From contig VDFB02270651.1 in NCBI GenBank assembly GCA_007258455.2, positions 698,488,217 through 698,552,216 on the forward strand: DNA of 64,000 nt, read 5' to 3'. Below, in pieces: positions 58,587-64,000 of the stretch. Position numbers and translations under genes: made by a program. The notes under the pieces were generated by a model, which saw only the letters and a list, made by a program, of their open reading frames with translations, made no database searches and was not told the origin of the DNA. Each line of letters opens with the position of its first letter. Within the stretch, counting starts at the first letter, position 1. The stretch comes from Sequoia sempervirens (lineage: Eukaryota > Streptophyta > Pinopsida > Cupressales > Cupressaceae).

Positions 58587-60232
58587 GTTGTCTTATTTAT
58601 TTCAGCACTTCTATACTTCACATTCAAGGATGACCCTAGAGATCTCACCCCAAAAGTGGAATAGAGGGAAGAGATCTGACAATAGGTTATACTAGGGTAT
58701 GATTTTAGATTAGTAGACGGGTTCACCACCAAGTGTAAACTTGGAAAAGACAATGCAATGAAGGATGAAATGAAAAAACCTAGTTTGATGTAATGCTTCA
58801 ATGAATGACCTAAGAATGACAATGAAACAAAATAGAAAGCTACAAAACTGAAAGTGTGCACTCAGATTAGGATTTCTATATAGCAACATGTTTCTCAAAA
58901 ATGGGTATCCAAAACTACCAAAAATCTCAAAATTGACCCAAAATGGGACTCATTCACCAATCTTGGTGAATGAGTCCACTTACGGTTTTCTAAAACTTGA
59001 AGGTTTGAATCTAGTCTTTAATGTCTACTCTTCCTATTCCACCTGATTTCTGGATTTGAAACTACTCATTTCGGTCATATAGGTGACTTTTTGTGAAGAT
59101 TATGGCCTTGAAAATAAGGGGACAACTCCAACAACCTTGTAACCTATTCTTCAATGATCTTCAAATCTTCAAAGCATCAAAGCACCTAGATCTACAATCA
59201 CATAAGGAAAGAGCTAAAATTTTTGTTGTTATGGAATATGGGTTTTCCTTGGTCAAACCCCTTTTAGGTAATTAAACCAAATGATGAAATAGGATAATGA
59301 AACATGAACATGAATTAATGAAATTAGAACCTTTCCATGATGATGGATCTTGAATTGTTGCAACAATTGATGAAGAATTTTTCCCTTGAATGTCTTAGAA
59401 ATGATCTTGAAAGCTATCTTGATGACCTTGTGAAGACTTGGAGTACTTAACTCTCAAGTGCTTGACTTGATGACATGAAGGTATGATGTTTCTTATTATG
59501 AAATTAGGATTTGAAAGCTTTCTTATATAGGTAATCCAATCAAATGAGTGTTAATTTGATCCCCAAGGCTGACATAGGAGAAATTTGAATGTAAAGCCCA
59601 ATTTTTCCCACTCAAACCTCAAAAATAGCTCAAATGGGATTCATTTGCCATCCTAGGTGAATAAGCCCCACCTGGATGGGATGTATTCTCCCAAGGTGGC
59701 AAATGGGTCCCACAGGGGCTATTTTGCCTGCTAGAATGTCAAGGAGTGAAGAAATTAGGCTTTTATGTTGATATTGTTGGGTTTTTAATTAAATTATGCC
59801 TTGGGATGCACAATATGAGGTCATAGTGGCCTATTAATGATGTTGTAAAGGTTATAAATGTAAGAGGGCCCAAAATACAATGTGAAAGTGTAAATAAATT
59901 TACTATACAACACTAAATTAAGGAAAAATTGAGTCTATTTAGATTAGAAGGGCCCTAAATCCCATGTGAATGTGTAGAAAACATTACAACACTAGATTAG
60001 GTCCACTTGATTTACAATCCTCCCAAATTTAATGTGAAGATACAAATAAATACATTTTACAACATTAAATTAGGGCAGAGTTAAGTTAATTTAGCTTAGA
60101 AAGGGCCCAAGACCTATGTGGATGTGTAGAACACCTCACAACACTAGATAAAGGTGAAATTAAGTGCAATTTATCATTAATTATTCCCATATCAAGCATG
60201 AAAATGCAAATGGACACATTTTTGACACTACA
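58587..60232 (-). repeat. 3' LTR of G4
   Basis: On the minus strand it starts TGTAGTGTCAAAAATG at 60232. Its U3 begins with four imperfect tandem units of about 70-84 bp (each with a GGGCCC or CCCAAA start at 59866, 59950, about 60020 and 60103). A TATA-like TATATAAGAAAG is at about 59522-59533. A perfect 15-base dyad (GGACTCATTCACCAA, TC, then its complement) is at 58946-58977, and a weaker one at about 59638-59670. The 3' end near 58587 is approximate. Confidence 0.65.
59866..60180 (-). repeat. U3 tandem repeats in the G4 LTR
   Basis: Four units start at 59866, 59950, about 60020 and 60103. Shared words are ATGTGAA(T/A)GTGTA, TTACAACA(C/T)TA and AATTAGG. Such repeats near the start of an LTR often act as transcriptional enhancer-type sequence in plant elements (inference). 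Confidence 0.65.
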
Positions 60233-61379
60233 TTTAGCCCCCACTTTAGTGATAGGATGAACTTGCTTCAAACTCACACTAAAGTAGACATTCAAGAGGG
60301 GTATGATCGTACCAATACAAATGCCAAAAGATGAAAAAGATCATAGGAGGTGGTTAATCCCCCGGGATCCAAGATCCCATGTCAAACCAACATAAGCATG
60401 AAAGGACACACACAAGGTGTATAATATGCAGCAAGACAAGATACATTATCATGCAATGTCAATAACTGGAAGAAAGAAGAACAAAAATAAGCAAAACATA
60501 AAAAGGTGGATCAAGCTTTGACCATTTTTCCAACACGATGTGGATTATATCTAGGTTGTTTGTCCAAAAAATGCATACTCACTCTGAGGCAACAGAACTC
60601 TTGGCTATCCACTAGGTGAGAAGTCCTAAAAAGGTGAGACACATACACTCATGGCTGGTATGTACTCACACACACATGAGTGGCTATGGGGAAATTCATG
60701 CATTAGTCAGGCTTCTCGCTCAAACCATACCAAAGTTATACCTCTTGATAACTTTGATAAGGCACCATGTAAAAATGATCTTTGAGCTTCATGAGGCAAC
60801 CAAAAATTTGTATGCTTGAAACTCATAGACATTGTAAATGCAAAATAGTGTATGACTTGTTCAAAGGGATTTTGCTTAATTTGTGCAAGGTCTCTTCTTA
60901 GGGAACATTGTGCCTAATGTATCCAAGAGAGGACAAGTTTGAAATATCATGCTCTTGGAGGAAATAAAGCTCAATGACACCACCAAGAAAATGATGCATC
61001 ACAAGAAGAAAGAAAATCGCACAATGAAATATGAGTGTTGATGTATGTCCCCACTTTAAAGTGGTTGCTAACACCATTGTTGTGAGCAATTGCTTTAAAG
61101 TAGAAGACATGAGAGATTATTCAGAAAGACCTATGCCAAGTCATATGTTTCTAAATTGAACTACATCATGAATAAGTATGTCACATGCAAGCCAACTTAA
61201 GGCATGTCATCCTCATCCCAAGCTTGCTCTTATATGAAAGGCAGCAAGCTAGCCAAAAGAGACAATGACAAGTAGCATACAAGGATGAGGCTACCTAACT
61301 CCTTTCCCCCACTTAGTGCAGGACAAGGGTGAGATGAATAGGATTAAAATAAGTATTAGTTAGAAGAATTAGGTTCTTC
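60233..61379 (-). other. Polypurine tract and 3' untranslated region of G4
   Basis: The polypurine tract AAAGTGGGGGCTAAA is at 60233-60247 on the minus strand. The remainder, up to the knuckle frame at 61380, is non-coding. Frames at 60616-60819 and 60898-61110 have no recognisable domain. Confidence 0.55.
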
Positions 61380-62048
61380 AACACAAAGAGCACCACAATC
61401 TTTGAGATGTTGAATTTTTTTGTTTAAAGCCTTACATTCGTTAGTGGCATGACCATGAATACTATGATATGTGCAAAATGAACTCCTGTAGTAGAATTTC
61501 TTTCATGTTCTTGGAGGAATGGATATCAAGTGATTGTGGAGGAGTCTCAACAATATACCCTCTTGATCATTGGTAGAAGGTGTTCCGTTATTTTGTGACA
61601 AAGATGTCTCTTGCTTAGTATTAATTGTCATACCTATGCAAGACTCTTTAGATTGCAAGATTTTGTTCTCTCCTTGAAAGGAGGATGTAAAATATAACAA
61701 ATTAAAATCATTAGTGTTTTGCAAGATTACGTTTACATTAAGTGAGGATTTCCTTGTGTGTTTCATTTCTTGAAAAGGATAACAATCAAGACCACTAATG
61801 TCTATTAGTTTAGGATGCACTACTATCAAAATCAGCTTAGAAGGATGTTTTATGGTAGTGTTGATATTGAGTGAAGGCTTGTTTGATGGTTTTACTTCTA
61901 TCATGGGACAATAACCAAGACCGTGAGTTGCTTCTTGTATGTTAGGCTCTATAGGGACATATATACCTTGTTCTCTAGCACCACATCCTTTTCCACTATA
62001 CCCAAGTTGTCTCATAAGTTCATAACCTTTTCCATAAATCTTCTTCAT
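61380..62048 (-). pseudogene. G-patch and zinc-knuckle frame of G4
   Basis: The frame 62048-61503 starts MKKIYGKGYELMRQLGYSGK and continues GCGAREQGIYVPIEP and HGLGYCP, a clear G-patch. It then has a long polar linker (SSFQGENKILQSKESC, NDQEGILLRLLHNHLISIPP). After a stop at 61503 the same frame goes on to CTYHSIHGHATNECKALNKK and QHLKDCGAL, a Cys-His-His-Cys knuckle. Both modules bind nucleic acid in other proteins. Having a knuckle behind protease and G-patch, in the place where RT should begin, is unusual. Confidence 0.7.
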
Positions 62049-62085
62049 CTCTTTTGGATTCGGTGGTTGTTCATAATTGAGTTCA

Positions 62086-62960
62086 TCAAAGTTTGTTGTG
62101 TGATTTTTTGTCTATTGTTCTAAAGTGGTTTAGGTGGATGCTTTTGAAGGGTCTCTCTATTTTTGTGTTGATATTACCACTTTCTCTTTTCCCTTTTTCA
62201 GAGTCTATGTTTATGATCTTGTATTCTACCATGAATGTATGTTTGAAATCTAAGGAACCCCAATCATTTTCTAAGAGCTTCGTGATTTCCTCAATTTTTT
62301 TCTTGTCTTGCACATGTTCGACTTGTGTAGATGGTGTTAATGTTTTCAAAGGATTCTCTTTGTTTTTCTCAAGTTTGAAGACACTATAAGGCTCATGAGA
62401 AGCATCAAGTGTGTGCACTGTGTTGTTGTAGACATACTTCATTTTACGATGAAGAGTAGAAGGCACCCCATTCATTTCATGAATCCATGGCCTTCCTAAA
62501 AGGATATTGTATGAAATATTATTGGGAATGACATGAATATGTATTTCAAATGTATCTTTTCTAGCTGTAATAGGCAAAGAAATCACACCAAGTGGTTCCT
62601 TTCCAACATTTTCAAATCCACTAATAGATAAAGAGACTGGTTGAATTTTTGATTTGTCTACACCAAGATTGTCTAGGACGGATACACTACACACATTAAT
62701 GTCAAAACCATTGTCTAAGAGGGTTCACTTTATCCCTTTTCTCTTTTATTGAGCTATGATCATGAAAGCGTCATTTGTTTTGCACTTTCAAAGGGGGAAG
62801 TTCACTTTGGTGGAAAACAATGTCAACATTTATTCTTTGAATCATGGCTGCTATGTCATTCAGTTGTGCATTAGAAGGGATAGGAACTTGTTGTAATGCA
62901 CTTTGAATCATGCTTTTGTAGTGTGGGGATACATGAATAAGGTCCCATAAGGATATATTA
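62086..62960 (-). pseudogene. Aspartic protease region of G4
   Basis: The pre-protease segment ALQQVPIPSNAQLNDIAAMI lies at about 62900-62840. The active-site loop LLDNGFDIN at about 62725-62699 keeps Asp-Asn-Gly but is preceded by an in-frame stop (IK*TLLDNG). The open frame from 62694 (MCSVSVLDNLGV) carries SISGFENVGKEPLGVISLPI and the C-terminal signature ILLGRPWIHEMNGVPSTLH, and ends at 62086. The protease would cleave the polyprotein. Compared with Tat copy 2, whose catalytic loop is lost, this active site is better kept. Confidence 0.75.
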
Positions 62961-63133
62961 GTAGGAGTATTCTTTAATTGTTCGACAAGATCATACTCCT
63001 TTCCACGAGGAGGACCTGGTAAGATAGGGTTAGGTAGGATAGGATTAGGTAATGGGAGGGATGTTGAAGGTGTTTTTATTGGTTGTGTATTATTCCTAGT
63101 ATTATATGTATGAGAAAAGTTATTATGGGTCGG

Positions 63134-64000
63134 CTATTGTGACACATTATTCTTAGGTGGGTAAAGGATAAGTTCGGGTTTGTTTTGAGTTTGAGGTTTG
63201 TGTGAAGGTGGGTAAAGGATAAGTTCAGGCTTTTTTTGAGTTTGAGGTTTGTATGAAGGTGGGTAGATGATTATAGGATTCTTAGGATGTCCCACAAGAT
63301 ATTTAGGAGGTCCAATAGTCAAGGGGGGTCTAATGGACACTTGTGCATTCATAACCTCAATGGTATTGGTTTGATGCATCTCTAATAAAGGGAAATATAT
63401 TATCACCTTTTTACCATCACCCAAGGAAGACACATTACTATTGTTGTCATTTTATTGCACCATGATAGCCTCCCTAGGAGGATATTTTCTAGGAGAATTA
63501 CAAACCAAATGTTCTTGACATTCAAGGATTGGTTCTTCAAAAATGACTTCATTGCAAGTAAGGGAGTTATCAATGGTTGGATTGTCTTGTTTATCAATAG
63601 TGGGGATATTAGGAGAAGAATCTATTTTATTGTCCATTTTCTCTAAGGTCTCATTCTCTTGTGCCATATTATCTACCCTTGTAGGAGATCTTGTAAGATG
63701 TTCATCAAATTTGATGGTTAGATTTTGTAAGGTAGCTTCATCACAAGTAGGGGAGGTATCAAGAGAAGGACAACTATGATTTTCATGCTTACCAAATAAA
63801 TCTTCCAAAATTGTAGGGTCATTAGGGAAGGGAGGAGAAATATTCTCATGAACCTCAATAGGTGCATCTTCTAACACCAAACTATCCTCTTTGCATCAAG
63901 GAGGGATAGTAGGAGAAGGAAAATTGTGATTTTCATGGCTTCCTATTATATCATCCTCTTTTTCTAAAACATTCTCACAAGAAAGGGTTGAATGAAGACT
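63134..64000 (-). pseudogene. N-terminal acidic and proline-repeat region of G4 polyprotein
   Basis: The frame 63880-63452 is acidic and shows degenerate repeats: a block like DLFGKHENHSCPSLDTSPTC recurs as DIIGSHENHNFPSPTIPP just upstream, and TCDEATLQNL recurs as TCNEVIFEEP. The frame 63433-63134 has a 16-17 residue repeat, three times: PIIIYPPSYKPQTQK, PELILYPPSHKPQTQN, PELILYPPKN. I do not recognise a domain. By position it should be the gag-to-protease part of the polyprotein, but a normal gag core is not seen. Confidence 0.5.

Larger units (their letters stand above)
58587..64000 (-). mobile_element. RT-less gypsy element, 3' part (element G4, minus strand)
   Basis: Order on the minus strand: acidic and proline repeats, protease, G-patch, knuckle, about 1.1 kb of non-coding DNA, polypurine tract, LTR. 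RT, RNase H and integrase, which normally follow the G-patch, are absent. The element leaves the window at 64000, so gag and 5' LTR are not seen. It is the same family as G3 (27940-30995), which has the same gap in domains. Confidence 0.7.

Noticed and set aside
1..64000. tRNA or rRNA genes
   Set aside because: Only retroelement primer-binding sites complementary to tRNA ends were seen; no cloverleaf or rRNA core could be supported by reading.

Overview
The window looks like nuclear DNA from a large-genome seed plant, most probably a gymnosperm (inference). The evidence is nested, heavily mutated LTR retrotransposons of the Ty3/gypsy Tat and Ty1/copia lineages, plant-type domains (AP2/ERF, plant mobile domain, G-patch), long AT-rich spacers and a 100-N assembly gap at 53662-53761. 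I see no bacterial, organellar or rRNA genes. Only one gene looks intact and host-derived: a single-exon AP2/ERF (DREB-like) transcription factor on the minus strand at 39046-39540.

Layout. 1-7935: 5' half of a Tat-type gypsy element on the minus strand (LTR 6608-7935, tRNA-type PBS, leader, gag), carrying a 793-bp DNA transposon at 5088-5880. 7936-8541: relic of a copia reverse transcriptase. 8542-24848: a second Tat element of the same family on the plus strand, lacking its 5' LTR but retaining gag, protease, G-patch, RT, RNase H, a second archaeal-type RNase H, integrase, a long 3' region holding an antisense plant-mobile-domain ORF, polypurine tract and 3' LTR. 24849-27939: 3' half of a copia element with its LTR. 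27940-30995: 3' half of a second gypsy family whose internal region ends in G-patch plus zinc knuckle with no RT or integrase; it is followed by another copy of the DNA transposon (30996-31773). 33050-34420: a 619-bp tandem duplication of unknown origin. 34790-36530: a third gypsy 3' end and LTR. 36840-38236: a degenerate telomere-like hexamer field that changes strand midway, then an AT microsatellite.

38400-40000 is the gene island with the ERF gene. 42345-45151 is a compact copia-type element with two 136-bp LTRs, a PBS and gag only. 47881-48960 is an unidentified coding-like relic on the minus strand. 51005-58586 holds copia material: an LTR with gag, an inserted LTR-like block, the N gap, then an integrase-RT-RNase H pol and 3' LTR of the same family as 24849-27939. 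58587-64000 is a minus-strand member of the RT-less gypsy family (protease, G-patch, zinc knuckle, LTR).

Nearly every retroelement ORF carries stops or frameshifts, so the window is mostly a fossil bed. Its points of interest are the antisense mobile-domain ORF, the RT-less G-patch family seen twice, the DNA transposon with 4-bp target duplications seen twice, the short-LTR gag-only copia element and the hexamer field.
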